Assembly (NCBI GenBank): GCA_964407055.1
Contig: CAYOUD010000021.1
Span: 1-25,928 of the forward strand
DNA: 25,928 nucleotides
Direction of reading: 5' to 3'
Source: JAQIBY01 sp964407055
GTDB lineage: Bacteria > Bacteroidota > Bacteroidia > Bacteroidales > ML635J-15
In this document: positions 8,145 to 15,966 of the stretch, one piece after another
How the letters are laid out: each line of letters begins with the position of its first letter
How positions within the stretch are numbered: position 1 is the stretch's first letter
Translations under genes and position numbers: made by a program
The notes under the pieces: model-generated
What the model was told of the DNA's origin: nothing
The model's input: only the letters and a program-made list of their open reading frames with translations
Database searches by the model: none

Positions 8145-8162
8145 CCTGTTAAGTTTTAAGGA

Positions 8163-8690
8163 TTAAATTGCGTCTAAGTTCTCTGCAAGTTCTTCAAATT
8201 CAGCGCGAGGTAAAATGTCAAATTCTGAGCTTGGATACCATTTATCACCATACATTTGAACGATGTAAACGTAAATTTCTTCATTCTCTGAATCCGGAAC
8301 ATCTGCATAATAGGCAAGTGCTTGTTTCATTCCATAATCATCTCTGAATTTAATGTCATAAATTTCACCGTCCCAGTTTTGCATGTAACGTTCGTTTCTT
8401 TGCTTCATAAATGCTTCATCCATGTTCATTGCAGAAGCCATAAATGCGATTGATTTCATCTTCTCCAAATCTTGCGCATCGTATGTTTTGAGACCTTCCA
8501 TCGCCATGGCTTCAAAATCGGGGTTTTCATCGGTTTCGGGTGCATCAAGTTCCGTTTCAACAGATTCTTCAACTTGCTCAGCCATTTCATTAATTTTTTC
8601 AAGTACAGATTCCTTTTTGTCTTTTGATCCGCAACTGATAAGCATTGCGCTGAGTGTCAGCATGGCGAAAATAATTTTTAGTTGTTTCAT
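8163..8690 (-). CDS. small acidic lipoprotein of unknown function
   Basis: 175 aa with a lipoprotein signal peptide: MKQLKIIFAMLTLSAMLISC, lipidated cysteine at residue 20. A low-complexity acidic linker follows (about 25-60, rich in E and D), then a more structured region containing repeated aromatic positions (NWDGEIYDIKF, IYVYIVQMYGDKWY). No known domain recognised. First gene of a probable two-gene lipoprotein operon with the gene ending at 7422; a TATATTTG -7 box lies 24 bp upstream. Confidence 0.82.
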   Translation of the reverse strand: MKQLKIIFAMLTLSAMLISCGSKDKKESVLEKINEMAEQVEESVETELDAPETDENPDFEAMAMEGLKTYDAQDLEKMKSIAFMASAMNMDEAFMKQRNERYMQNWDGEIYDIKFRDDYGMKQALAYYADVPDSENEEIYVYIVQMYGDKWYPSSEFDILPRAEFEELAENLDAI

Positions 8691-8713
8691 GTCGTTTTGG
8701 TTTTAGTTATATT

Positions 8714-8721
8714 CAAATATA
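8714..8721 (-). promoter_or_regulatory. candidate -7 box (TATATTTG) for the lipoprotein pair
   Basis: Read leftwards TATATTTG, an exact TAnnTTTG match 24 bp before the start codon, preceded by T-rich sequence but no clear TTTG at -33. Confidence 0.5.
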
Positions 8722-8860
8722 AGTGTTTTAAATGAAAATTAAAAATAAATTTTGATATTAGATTGTAACTTGCACTCAATGAGATATTAACATTGTTTGA
8801 GTTGGGCTTAATAAGTCTTTATATGTTTTGGTATTTATACGACTGTTGTCCGATAAAAAG

Positions 8861-8878
8861 TCTGTTTTGTAAAACAGA
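8861..8878. repeat. 18-bp inverted repeat TCTGTTTT-GT-AAAACAGA
   Basis: Eight-base perfect arms around GT. A similar element (CTGTTTTT-ACA-AAAAACAG) lies in the leader of the RRM gene at 15778-15796. Confidence 0.6.
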
Positions 8879-8908
8879 ACCTTACGCTTCATTTCATGCC
8901 TTTGCGTC

Positions 8909-8936
8909 AGCCGGCTCTTGACTGCCGTTAGTCAAG
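8909..8936. repeat. GC-rich double palindrome
   Basis: The 8-bp palindrome AGCCGGCT is directly followed by CTTGACT-GCCGTT-AGTCAAG, a perfect 7-bp stem with a 6-base loop. The GC content is well above the surroundings, as in REP-type elements or transposon ends. Confidence 0.5.
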
Positions 8937-9089
8937 TTATATCAATTTATATGGGGTGTTTTGTGATTGTATTGGCATTATAGTATGATTAAATCTCTTT
9001 TGGTTAAAAGGGAAGTGTGAATCAGTATCTCAATAGGCTTGTATTTAAGTCCCCTTAATAGACTTTTAAATAGTTTAATTTTTTTCGTT

Positions 9090-9109
9090 AAAAGTTTATT
9101 CAAACTTTT
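9090..9109 (-). terminator. hairpin after the D-2-hydroxyacid dehydrogenase gene
   Basis: Perfect 8-bp arms (AAAAGTTT/AAACTTTT) around a 4-base loop, ending 3 bp beyond the stop codon at 9113-9115. It is AT-rich and lacks a long T run, so it is a weak terminator candidate. Confidence 0.4.
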
Positions 9110-9112
9110 TAA

Positions 9113-12040
9113 TTACTTCAAGGCACTCAGCAACAATTCTGCGGGGTGTAAAGCATCTGTGTTGGTACCATCTTTAATTTGACAGCGGCAGGATGTGCCT
9201 CCGGCAACGATAATCGTTTCTTTTTCAGCATCTCTGATTGCAGGAAATAGTACCATTTCTCCGATTTTCATGGAGAGATCATAATGTTCTTTTTCATACC
9301 CAAAACTCCCGGCCATACCACAACATCCGGAAGGAATTTCTTCGACGGTAAAGTTTCGGGGAATGGAAAGGGCTTTCATTGTTGAAGTTGTTCCTGCAAC
9401 GGCTTTCTGTTGACAATGTGCGTGAAATTTAATTTTTAGAGATTCGTCGGTAAAATCATCCGAAGTAATTCGTCCTGCTTCAATTTCAATGGCAATGAAT
9501 TCTTCAAGCATAACGGCATGTTTTGCCAATGTTTTTGAGGCTTCCTTAAGCTCAGGATATGCCAAATCCGGATACTCATCACGGAAACCGAGAATTGCTG
9601 ATGGTTCAAGTCCGATGAGCGGAGTTTCTTTGGTAATGATATCTTTCAGCCTGCGGATGTTTTCATTGGCAATTTTTTGCGCAGTTCTTACTAAGCCTTT
9701 ACTCAGCCAAGTACGAGCAGATTCTTTGGTGTTAGGGATTTGTACTTCATAACCGAGACGTGTCAGTAACTGAACGGCAGCTATCCCGACATTAGAATCC
9801 AAGAAATTGGTAAATTCATCTTTAAACAGATACACTTTCCCACGTTTTTTCTCCGGCTGTATGTCCTGAACATAGGATTTCATGTACCGCCCGAGATTTT
9901 TCTTCGCCATGGGAGGGAAGTCTCGCTGAGGCGCAAATTTTATGATGCTTTTTACCAGCGAACCTGTCAGTTTATTGGATAAAAAGAAGTTTGTCAGGCT
10001 TGGGAAACCTGCACTTAATTTGTGAATTTTTGGAAGATATGCTACCGCACGACTGCGCAATGGTATTCCGTTGGCATCATAATAATGTTGCAGAAATTCC
10101 ATTTTCAATTTGGCAACATCCACCGAAGAAGGACATTCCGATTTACAGGCTTTACAAACCAGACATAAATCAAGCACTTCTTTCAGTGCTTTTGAATCAA
10201 ACGGATTATCAGAAGGGTTGTTGGTCAGGATTTCGCGCAGCATATTTGCCCTTGCACGTGTGCTGTCTTTTTCATCGCGGGTTGCCATGAAGGATGGACA
10301 CATGGTGCCACCGACAATATGTGATTTTATACAGTCTCCGCTTCCGTTGCATTTCTCGGCAGCCCTGAGAATCCCATCGGTTTCAGAAAAATCAAAAACC
10401 GTTGTAATCTCTCTGGTTTTCTGTCCGGGTTGATATCGCAGTGAGCTGCTCATCGGCGGTGTATCAACAATTTTATTCGGATTGAAAAGATGATTCGGAT
10501 CCCAGCTGTCCTTAATGTCTTTAAATAGTTGATACACTTTATCACCCATCATGATGGGGATAAATTCGCCTCTTAATCGTCCGTCACCATGCTCTCCACT
10601 GAGTGATCCTTTGTATTTTTTGACCAGCTTTGCAGTTTCCAAAGCGATGGTATGGAAAAGCTCAATGTCTTTTTCTTTTTTCAAATCCAGTATCGGACGA
10701 AGATGCAGCTCGCCGGTTGCAATGTGCGCATAATATACACATTCCAGCTTATATTCATCAATCAGTTTTACGAAGTCTGCCATGTAGTCGGGTAAAACTT
10801 CGGGATGAACCGCCGTGTCTTCAATCACGGGAACCGGTTTCTTATCACCCGGCATGTTGTACAGAATCCCAAGTCCGGCTTTTCTTAAGTCCCAAACTTT
10901 CGGAATATCACTCCCGGTAATCATCGGAAAATGATATCCATATCCGGCCGAACGCATTTCATCCTCCATCTCATTTGCAGCTCGTTCAATTTCTTCCGGG
11001 TTGTCATGTGCAAATTCTACAATCAGAATGGCAGCGGGATTTCCTTGTATGAAAAATCGGTTTTTATTTTGATTGGCATTGAGTTTACTCAGCTCCAAAA
11101 TACGATCATCCATAAGTTCAACTGAGCCGGGCTGATATCGTAACGCGATAAGGTTGGCTTTAAATGCATCCTCCAGACTTTCGGTGTGAACGCAAACCAG
11201 GGCTTTATGTTTCGGTGGAAGCGGTACAAGGTTCAGTTTGATTGCCGTAATAAAAGCTAGAGTTCCTTCCGAACCGCAAATTAATTTAGAAAGGTTGATG
11301 CCGTTTGGTTCATCTCCGAAGATTTCGTTATTGATCAGTAAATCAAGGGCATATCCTGTGTTTCTGCGTTCAATTCTCGGGTCAGGGAATTGATTGCGTA
11401 TCTCATCCAGGTTAGCCTTTTCTGAAAGAATCTGATTGAGTTGTCTGTAAATTTCCCCTTCCAAATCATCTTGTTCCAGTTTTTCTTTAAATGCTGTTTT
11501 ACTGATTTCCTTAAAAACCACTTCGCTGCCATCGCTTAAAATGGCTTCAACTTCCAGCGTGTGATCACGTGTCGATCCATATATTAGTGAATGCGCGCCA
11601 CAGGAGTTATTCCCGACCATTCCGGCAATATTTGCCCGGTTAGAGGTGGAAGTTTCCGGTCCGAAAAACAATCCGTCTTTAGCGACAATAAGATTCAATT
11701 CATCACGTACAAGGCCGGGCTCTACTTTTATCCAATTTTCTTGGGGTTTGTACTCAATCACCGCCTTCATGTGTTTTGAAATGTCCACCACAAGGCCGTC
11801 TCCCACAACTTGTCCTGCCAGCGATGTTCCGGCTGCACGTGGGATTAGTGGGATGTTGTGCTCATTGGCAAAGCGAATAATTTCTTTAATATCTGCTTTG
11901 TTTTTAGGCCAAACAACGCCAATCGGTTTTTCGCGATAAGCGGATGCGTCTGTTGCGTATAGGCTGGTGTATATTGAGTCAAAGGCGAGTTCTCCCTGAA
12001 TGTGATTTCTTAGTTGTGATAATTCTTTGGTATGCTTCAT
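9113..12040 (-). CDS. FAD-linked / Fe-S D-2-hydroxyacid dehydrogenase (YdiJ type)
   Basis: A 975-aa fusion of a GlcD-like flavin subunit and a GlpC-like Fe-S subunit, the layout of E. coli YdiJ, which oxidises D-2-hydroxyglutarate; D-lactate or glycolate are alternatives. Domain order: FAD-binding type 4 (about 38-175, with PRAAGTSLAGQVVGDG and GMVGNNSCGAH), FAD-oxidase C-terminal domain to about 520 (HIATGELHLRP, SGEHGDGRLRGEF), two ferredoxin-like clusters (CNGSGDC to TMCP about 565-585; CLVCKACKSECP about 623-635), then a cysteine-rich domain with the CCG motif IPSGCCGMAGSFGYEKEHY (about 900-920). All expected cysteines are present. Electrons probably pass to quinone at the inner membrane face. 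It is monocistronic, with divergent -7 boxes between it and the small T9SS gene. Confidence 0.93.
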   Translation of the reverse strand: MKHTKELSQLRNHIQGELAFDSIYTSLYATDASAYREKPIGVVWPKNKADIKEIIRFANEHNIPLIPRAAGTSLAGQVVGDGLVVDISKHMKAVIEYKPQENWIKVEPGLVRDELNLIVAKDGLFFGPETSTSNRANIAGMVGNNSCGAHSLIYGSTRDHTLEVEAILSDGSEVVFKEISKTAFKEKLEQDDLEGEIYRQLNQILSEKANLDEIRNQFPDPRIERRNTGYALDLLINNEIFGDEPNGINLSKLICGSEGTLAFITAIKLNLVPLPPKHKALVCVHTESLEDAFKANLIALRYQPGSVELMDDRILELSKLNANQNKNRFFIQGNPAAILIVEFAHDNPEEIERAANEMEDEMRSAGYGYHFPMITGSDIPKVWDLRKAGLGILYNMPGDKKPVPVIEDTAVHPEVLPDYMADFVKLIDEYKLECVYYAHIATGELHLRPILDLKKEKDIELFHTIALETAKLVKKYKGSLSGEHGDGRLRGEFIPIMMGDKVYQLFKDIKDSWDPNHLFNPNKIVDTPPMSSSLRYQPGQKTREITTVFDFSETDGILRAAEKCNGSGDCIKSHIVGGTMCPSFMATRDEKDSTRARANMLREILTNNPSDNPFDSKALKEVLDLCLVCKACKSECPSSVDVAKLKMEFLQHYYDANGIPLRSRAVAYLPKIHKLSAGFPSLTNFFLSNKLTGSLVKSIIKFAPQRDFPPMAKKNLGRYMKSYVQDIQPEKKRGKVYLFKDEFTNFLDSNVGIAAVQLLTRLGYEVQIPNTKESARTWLSKGLVRTAQKIANENIRRLKDIITKETPLIGLEPSAILGFRDEYPDLAYPELKEASKTLAKHAVMLEEFIAIEIEAGRITSDDFTDESLKIKFHAHCQQKAVAGTTSTMKALSIPRNFTVEEIPSGCCGMAGSFGYEKEHYDLSMKIGEMVLFPAIRDAEKETIIVAGGTSCRCQIKDGTNTDALHPAELLLSALK

Positions 12041-12060
12041 GTGCTCACATTTTGTTGCAT

Positions 12061-12068
12061 CAAAAATA
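12061..12068 (-). promoter_or_regulatory. candidate -7 box (TATTTTTG) for the dehydrogenase gene
   Basis: Read leftwards TATTTTTG fits TAnnTTTG, 21 bp upstream of the start codon. Confidence 0.45.
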
Positions 12069-12082
12069 CAAAATCTTACGGG

Positions 12083-12090
12083 TAAATTTG
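12083..12090 (+). promoter_or_regulatory. candidate -7 box (TAAATTTG) for the small T9SS gene
   Basis: TAAATTTG lies 32 bp before the ATG at 12123, back-to-back with the opposite-strand box at 12061-12068. Its presence supports 12123 as the real start of the frameshifted gene. Confidence 0.45.
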
Positions 12091-12122
12091 TCTTAATTTG
12101 ATGTTTTCATTACTTTTAATGC

Positions 12123-12483
12123 ATGAAACATTGCATTGCATTGATTATTTTAATTTCTGTGTTCGGATTATCGACAAAATCTCAAATTATTATTCAGGAT
12201 AGTGCTTCAAAAATTTTTATTGTCTATGAAAAACGATGAAAATCTTGATGCGAAAGAATTATTAGAAGTCCCCTTAACCCGGAAAATTCATGCCATTCCC
12301 TTTGTGCAGATAGAAACTGATGAAGGGGATTTTGATTTGCAGTTAATTAATGAAATAGGACAGCTCCTTTTCACCTCTCAAAATGAAAGTCGGATTAATC
12401 TTTCTGAGTTCTCCAAAGGAGTTTATTTCCTGAGAATACAGACAGTTGATGATTCGTATATTCGAAAGATTGTCGTAAAATAG
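12123..12483 (+). pseudogene. small secreted protein with T9SS C-terminal sorting-like domain, frameshifted
   Basis: The ATG at 12123 opens a 38-codon frame with a good signal peptide (MKHCIALIILISVFGLSTKSQ) that stops at 12237-12239. The rest lies in the next frame and ends with a type IX secretion C-terminal domain: the IGQLLFTS, INLSEFSKGVYFLRI and IRKIVVK segments are typical. Removing one A from the A5 run 12229-12233 joins the frames into a protein of about 119 aa. An unrepaired alternative begins at TTG 12202 or ATG 12226 but has no signal peptide, which a T9SS cargo needs. The junction falls inside copy 2 of the 55-bp repeat. Small proteins of signal peptide plus CTD are known in Bacteroidota; I cannot tell sequencing error from real decay. 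Confidence 0.65.
12223..12277 (+). repeat. 55-bp dispersed repeat, copy 2
   Basis: Matches window bases 1-55 with one substitution (12236). Here it lies inside the coding region of the small T9SS protein gene and covers the putative frameshift site. The A5 run is present in both copies. Confidence 0.9.
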
Positions 12484-12568
12484 ATTGTTTACCAAGCTGG
12501 TTTTCTATCAAATATTATTAACAATTTATTCTTCATTATTTCTTTCAAACATATTGGGGTTTTGCGTA

Positions 12569-12576
12569 TCTTTGTC
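12569..12576 (+). promoter_or_regulatory. candidate -7 box (TATCTTTG) for the TPR gene
   Basis: TATCTTTG fits TAnnTTTG, 24 bp before the start codon, with TTTC at 12545-12548 about 20 bases upstream as a possible -33 element. Confidence 0.55.
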
Positions 12577-12598
12577 TGAGATTATATAAACGCATCGC

Positions 12599-14008
12599 AT
12601 GAATACTGACGAGAACGGATTTTTAAGTTACGAGGAGTTTGAACAATTAATCACACGTTATGAGGCATTGCGCGAGGGCAGCTCAAAAAACGGTTATTTT
12701 GATGTGATTGAGTTGGAGGGCTTATTGGATTATCATTTGGAAATTAACAGCATGGAAGACATTAGTCTTTTATTGCAACTTGCGGACAAGCAGCATCCAA
12801 ATGCAACAAGTATTGATATTCGCAGAGCGAAATATTTCTTTTCAGATGGGCGTTTTAATGAAGCTTATACCTTGCTTTACAAACTTGAGAAACTTGAGCC
12901 GACAAATCATGAAGTGTATTTAATTAAAGGCCTGATTCAAATCGTTGATAAAGGACTGAAAGATGCAAAGGCCTCATTTATAAAATGCATTGAACTTGCG
13001 GATGAAGATATTGACGAAATATATTACACCATTGCCGTTGCGCTCGAATCGGCACGGCAGTATAAAGAAGCCATGCGTTATTTTAAAAAGGCCTGGCAAA
13101 GCAGCCCAACTAAGGATGTAGAGCTGCTTTACGATTTAGCTTATTGCAGTGAAAAAGCCGGATACTTTGAAGAAAGTGTTCGCTATTATCACGAATTTCT
13201 TGACAGCAATCCCTTTCATGAGCCTGCATGGTATAATCTGGGAGTGAGTTTTCATTCTTTAGAGAAATTTCAGAATGCGATTGAAGCTTTCGATTATGCC
13301 TTGACCATCGATCCGGAATACTTGCTCGCATTGCACGGAAAAGCAGATGCCTTAGTTCAGATTGAACAGTATGAAGAAGCCATTATTTTTTATGAAAAAG
13401 CAATAGCATATGGTGAAGAGGACGCAGAGGGATTATGTGAAATTGGCGAGTGTTATCGTATGCTGAATGATCCGGAAAAGGCGTTAACATATTTTAATAA
13501 ATCATTAGAGCTTGATCACAAGTATCCTGATACACATTATGGTATTGGCATAATAAAATACGAAGATGAAAAGTATATGGAAAGTTTACTTTTCCTAAGA
13601 AAAGCCATCGATATTGCGCCATATAATCCGGATTATTATTATGCTTTGGGCGTGTCATTGTTAGAAATCAGATTGTTAGATGAAGCTGCTGAAGCTTTCG
13701 AAAGAGCCGTAAAACTTTATCCTTACGACCCTGATTTTTGGCTTTCATTTGCAGATTTGAGCTATACAACCGGAAATGAGAAAGAAGCAATTGATTTGTT
13801 GCATAAAGCGAATGAAATCAATAAAAAGTCTGCACGAATCAAATATCGACTAGCTGCCTATTATTTTAATCTGGAGCAAAAATCAGAGGGGCTCGATTGT
13901 CTTCAGGAGGCCTTGCATATTGACGAATCGGCTACCGACGATTTCTTTGATTTCTATGATGAAACTAATTATTACGAGGAAGTCAATAAAATTCTGATTA
14001 AATCGTAA
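12599..14008 (+). CDS. tetratricopeptide-repeat protein
   Basis: 469 aa made almost wholly of tandem TPR units from about residue 75 to the end, with typical W/Y-x2-G-Y/L-A-F-P spacing (for example AWYNLGVSFHSLEKFQNAIEAFDYALTIDPEY). The N-terminal 70 residues are acidic and less repetitive. There is no signal peptide or membrane segment, so it is probably a cytoplasmic scaffold. Large TPR proteins of this kind are abundant in Bacteroidota and the specific partner is unknown. It has its own candidate promoter and is followed 44 bp later by the DUF368 gene in the same direction, so read-through is possible. Confidence 0.9.
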   Translation: MNTDENGFLSYEEFEQLITRYEALREGSSKNGYFDVIELEGLLDYHLEINSMEDISLLLQLADKQHPNATSIDIRRAKYFFSDGRFNEAYTLLYKLEKLEPTNHEVYLIKGLIQIVDKGLKDAKASFIKCIELADEDIDEIYYTIAVALESARQYKEAMRYFKKAWQSSPTKDVELLYDLAYCSEKAGYFEESVRYYHEFLDSNPFHEPAWYNLGVSFHSLEKFQNAIEAFDYALTIDPEYLLALHGKADALVQIEQYEEAIIFYEKAIAYGEEDAEGLCEIGECYRMLNDPEKALTYFNKSLELDHKYPDTHYGIGIIKYEDEKYMESLLFLRKAIDIAPYNPDYYYALGVSLLEIRLLDEAAEAFERAVKLYPYDPDFWLSFADLSYTTGNEKEAIDLLHKANEINKKSARIKYRLAAYYFNLEQKSEGLDCLQEALHIDESATDDFFDFYDETNYYEEVNKILIKS

Positions 14009-14021
14009 CAGATAGTTTCCT

Positions 14022-14036
14022 TTGAATCGGATTCAA
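14022..14036. promoter_or_regulatory. 15-bp perfect inverted repeat before the DUF368 gene
   Basis: TTGAATC-G-GATTCAA lies 16 bp upstream of the DUF368 start codon, where it could act as an operator or as a small hairpin near the translation start. Chance symmetry is not excluded. Confidence 0.3.
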
Positions 14037-14052
14037 TATAAACATCCCAATT

Positions 14053-14961
14053 ATGAAATATGACATTAAACAAGCCGTTGTCTGGATGCTGAAAGGTGCG
14101 GCAATGGGGGCAGCAAATGTAATTCCCGGTGTTTCTGGTGGTACGATTGCTTTAATTACCGGAATTTTTGAACGTATTATTAATGCAGTCAAACACTTTG
14201 ATCTTCAGGCACTTAAATTTTTGTTTAAAGGAAGGTTTAAAGACTTTTCAGCTCACGTTGATTTGAAATTTTTGATTTTTATTTTCATTGGAGTTGGCCT
14301 TGCAATTGTCTCTATAGCTCGCTTGTTCGAGTTTTTATTTGTCAATTATCCGGTGTTTATTTGGGCGTTTTTCTTCGGATTAGTGCTTTCATCGGTTTAT
14401 TTTGTCGCAAAGCGGATATCAACATGGAATTTTGCAAGTGTACTTAGTTTTATCATCGGAACTGCTGCTGCCGTATCAATTTCTTTATTATCACCTGCTG
14501 GTGAAAACGCCGCAATAGGGTATGTCTTTTTGTGTGGAATTGTTGCTGCCTGCTCAATGATATTACCCGGATTATCAGGTTCTTTTGTGCTGATATTATT
14601 GGGAAATTATCAACTCATGATTGATGCAGTCAATCGCCTGCGGTGGGATGTGCTTATTCCGACAATGCTTGGTGCAGGAGTAGGGATTCTTGCTTTTTCT
14701 TGGATATTGAGTTGGGTGTTTAAGCGTTTTCGAAATCAAACCATTGGCTTGCTTTCAGGATTCATTCTTGGTTCATTGGGTATTCTTTGGCCTTGGAAAA
14801 CTGAGCTGACTGAACAATTTGGTGATAAATTAAAAACAGTAGGTTACGATTGGTATCTACCGCAATTCAGCACAGAAACCTTGATTGCAATCGGATTAAT
14901 TGTAATAGGAATTATCAGCATTTGGGGAATGGAAAAATATGCCGGAAAGATTGAAGAATAA
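14053..14961 (+). CDS. popT: DUF368 membrane protein, PopT-type undecaprenyl-phosphate translocase
   Basis: 302-aa polytopic inner-membrane protein with about eight hydrophobic segments. The N-terminal signature GAAMGAANVIPGVSGGTIALITG and the internal echo CSMILPGLSGSFVLILLG identify DUF368; the two related motifs reflect the family's inverted-repeat fold. Characterised DUF368 proteins (PopT) return undecaprenyl phosphate, the lipid carrier for peptidoglycan and O-antigen precursors, across the membrane. That function here is by family membership; substrate residues were not checked. The gene follows the TPR gene and converges with the cold-shock protein gene. Confidence 0.88.
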   Translation: MKYDIKQAVVWMLKGAAMGAANVIPGVSGGTIALITGIFERIINAVKHFDLQALKFLFKGRFKDFSAHVDLKFLIFIFIGVGLAIVSIARLFEFLFVNYPVFIWAFFFGLVLSSVYFVAKRISTWNFASVLSFIIGTAAAVSISLLSPAGENAAIGYVFLCGIVAACSMILPGLSGSFVLILLGNYQLMIDAVNRLRWDVLIPTMLGAGVGILAFSWILSWVFKRFRNQTIGLLSGFILGSLGILWPWKTELTEQFGDKLKTVGYDWYLPQFSTETLIAIGLIVIGIISIWGMEKYAGKIEE

Positions 14962-14976
14962 TAATCTAATCTTCCG
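14943..14976. terminator. candidate bidirectional terminator between DUF368 and cold-shock genes
   Basis: CGGAAAGATT (14943-14952) pairs with AATCTTCCG (14968-14976) with one bulged A, enclosing the DUF368 stop codon. It lies between two convergent genes. No long T run follows on the plus strand. Confidence 0.35.
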
Positions 14977-15004
14977 ACACTTGATTTCCAATGCTTGATG
15001 AGAA

Positions 15005-15457
15005 TTATTGTTTGTGATGTTTAACGCGAACTGCAGCAGGACCTTTTTGTCCCATTTCTACCTCAAATTCCACTTGATTACCCATGATAATATCATCAAT
15101 GCAGTTGTTAATGTGGAAAAAGACAGATTCTTTTGTTTCTGAGTCACGAATAAACCCAAAGGCTTTATTATCATTGTAATAAGTTACAATTCCAGTGCGA
15201 ATCGGATCTTCCTCTTCATCTGTGCGTTTAGGAACACCAATTTCAATATCTTCGGCATTAACTTCACTTTTCTTTGAAGGATCCGGGGGAGTATTTGAAA
15301 TTACCCCGTTTTCATCAACGTAAGCAATCATATCATCCAGATTCCCAGATTTTTCTTGTCCTTTTCGAGATTCACGGCGTTTTGCCTTTTCTTTTCTCTT
15401 CTTTTCTTTTTTGTTTCTTACTTCTTTCTTTTGAAATGATTCTTGAGATCTTGCCAT
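15005..15457 (-). CDS. cold-shock-domain RNA-binding protein with basic N-terminal extension
   Basis: 150 aa. The C-terminal 65 residues form a cold-shock domain (TGIVTYYNDNKAFGFI; RNP1-like KAFGFI at 98-103 and RNP2-like VFFHI at 112-116) that binds single-stranded RNA or DNA. A strongly basic N-terminus (about 10-36, mostly K, R and E) and an acidic linker (about 65-85) precede it. Ordinary bacterial cold-shock proteins are about 70 aa, but extended forms like this occur in Bacteroidota. It is 41 bp downstream of the RRM gene on the same strand, so the two RNA-binding proteins are probably co-transcribed and may act together as RNA chaperones. Confidence 0.9.
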   Translation of the reverse strand: MARSQESFQKKEVRNKKEKKRKEKAKRRESRKGQEKSGNLDDMIAYVDENGVISNTPPDPSKKSEVNAEDIEIGVPKRTDEEEDPIRTGIVTYYNDNKAFGFIRDSETKESVFFHINNCIDDIIMGNQVEFEVEMGQKGPAAVRVKHHKQ

Positions 15458-15498
15458 GTAAAAATATTAAAGTTTTTAAATGATTATACTGTGTGAAT

Positions 15499-15741
15499 TT
15501 ATCGTTTTGGTTTCGCTTCGTTAACAACCATGTCTCTGGATTCTAAAACTGCTCCATTTAAGCCTTCAATTGCTTTGCGAGCGGATTCGTCGTTCATTTC
15601 AACAAAACCAAAACCTTTACTGCGACCTGAAAATTTGTCCATAATCAGTTTCGCTGAATCAACGCTACCATATTCTGCAAAGATTTCTTTTAAATCAGTT
15701 TCGCTTACATTGTAATTTAAGTTTCCTACGTAAATGTTCAT
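15499..15741 (-). CDS. single-RRM RNA-binding protein
   Basis: 80-aa protein consisting of one RNA recognition motif: RNP2 IYVGNL (residues 3-8) and RNP1 KGFGFVEM with both conserved aromatic positions. Such mini-RRM proteins occur in cyanobacteria and Bacteroidota and are often cold-induced. The tail ends in basic residues (KPKR). It heads a probable two-gene unit with the cold-shock protein gene. The leader carries a 19-bp inverted repeat, which could be an RNA structure or autoregulatory site. The upstream side is cut off by the gap at 15867. Confidence 0.94.
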   Translation of the reverse strand: MNIYVGNLNYNVSETDLKEIFAEYGSVDSAKLIMDKFSGRSKGFGFVEMNDESARKAIEGLNGAVLESRDMVVNEAKPKR

Positions 15742-15777
15742 AACTACTTGTTATTTTTTTAATGATTAACTTCTAAT

Positions 15778-15796
15778 CTGTTTTTACAAAAAACAG
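15778..15796 (-). promoter_or_regulatory. hairpin in the leader of the RRM gene
   Basis: CTGTTTTT-ACA-AAAAACAG, perfect 8-bp arms, ends 37 bp upstream of the RRM start codon. An AU-rich stem of this kind could melt with temperature. A similar repeat occurs at 8861-8878. Confidence 0.4.
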
Positions 15797-15866
15797 CCAA
15801 ACTTTGTTGGTAAAAAATAAGATTTAAAAAACAGGCTATAACAAAAATCAAACTGAATTAGCGAAA

Positions 15867-15966
15867 NNNNNNNNNNNNNNNNNNNNNNNNNNNNNNNNNN
15901 NNNNNNNNNNNNNNNNNNNNNNNNNNNNNNNNNNNNNNNNNNNNNNNNNNNNNNNNNNNNNNNNNN
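15867..15966. other. assembly gap (100 N)
   Basis: Exactly 100 N between the divergent RRM and dihydroorotate dehydrogenase-like genes. It removes the start of the latter gene and both genes' upstream promoters. True length unknown. Confidence 0.98.

Larger units (their letters stand above)
8691..9112. other. 422-bp intergenic region with several inverted repeats, no gene seen
   Basis: Contains an 18-bp inverted repeat (8861-8878), a GC-rich patch with the palindrome AGCCGGCT (8909-8916) next to a 7-bp-arm hairpin (8917-8936), the 12-mer AAGTCCCCTTAA that also ends both copies of the 55-bp repeat (about 9049-9060), and a terminator-like hairpin (9090-9109). No plausible ORF. It may be the remnant of a small mobile element. 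Confidence 0.6.

Noticed and set aside
9489..11939. Several rightward frames of 60-107 codons opposite the dehydrogenase gene
   Set aside because: Shadows of a 975-codon gene with all expected motifs intact.
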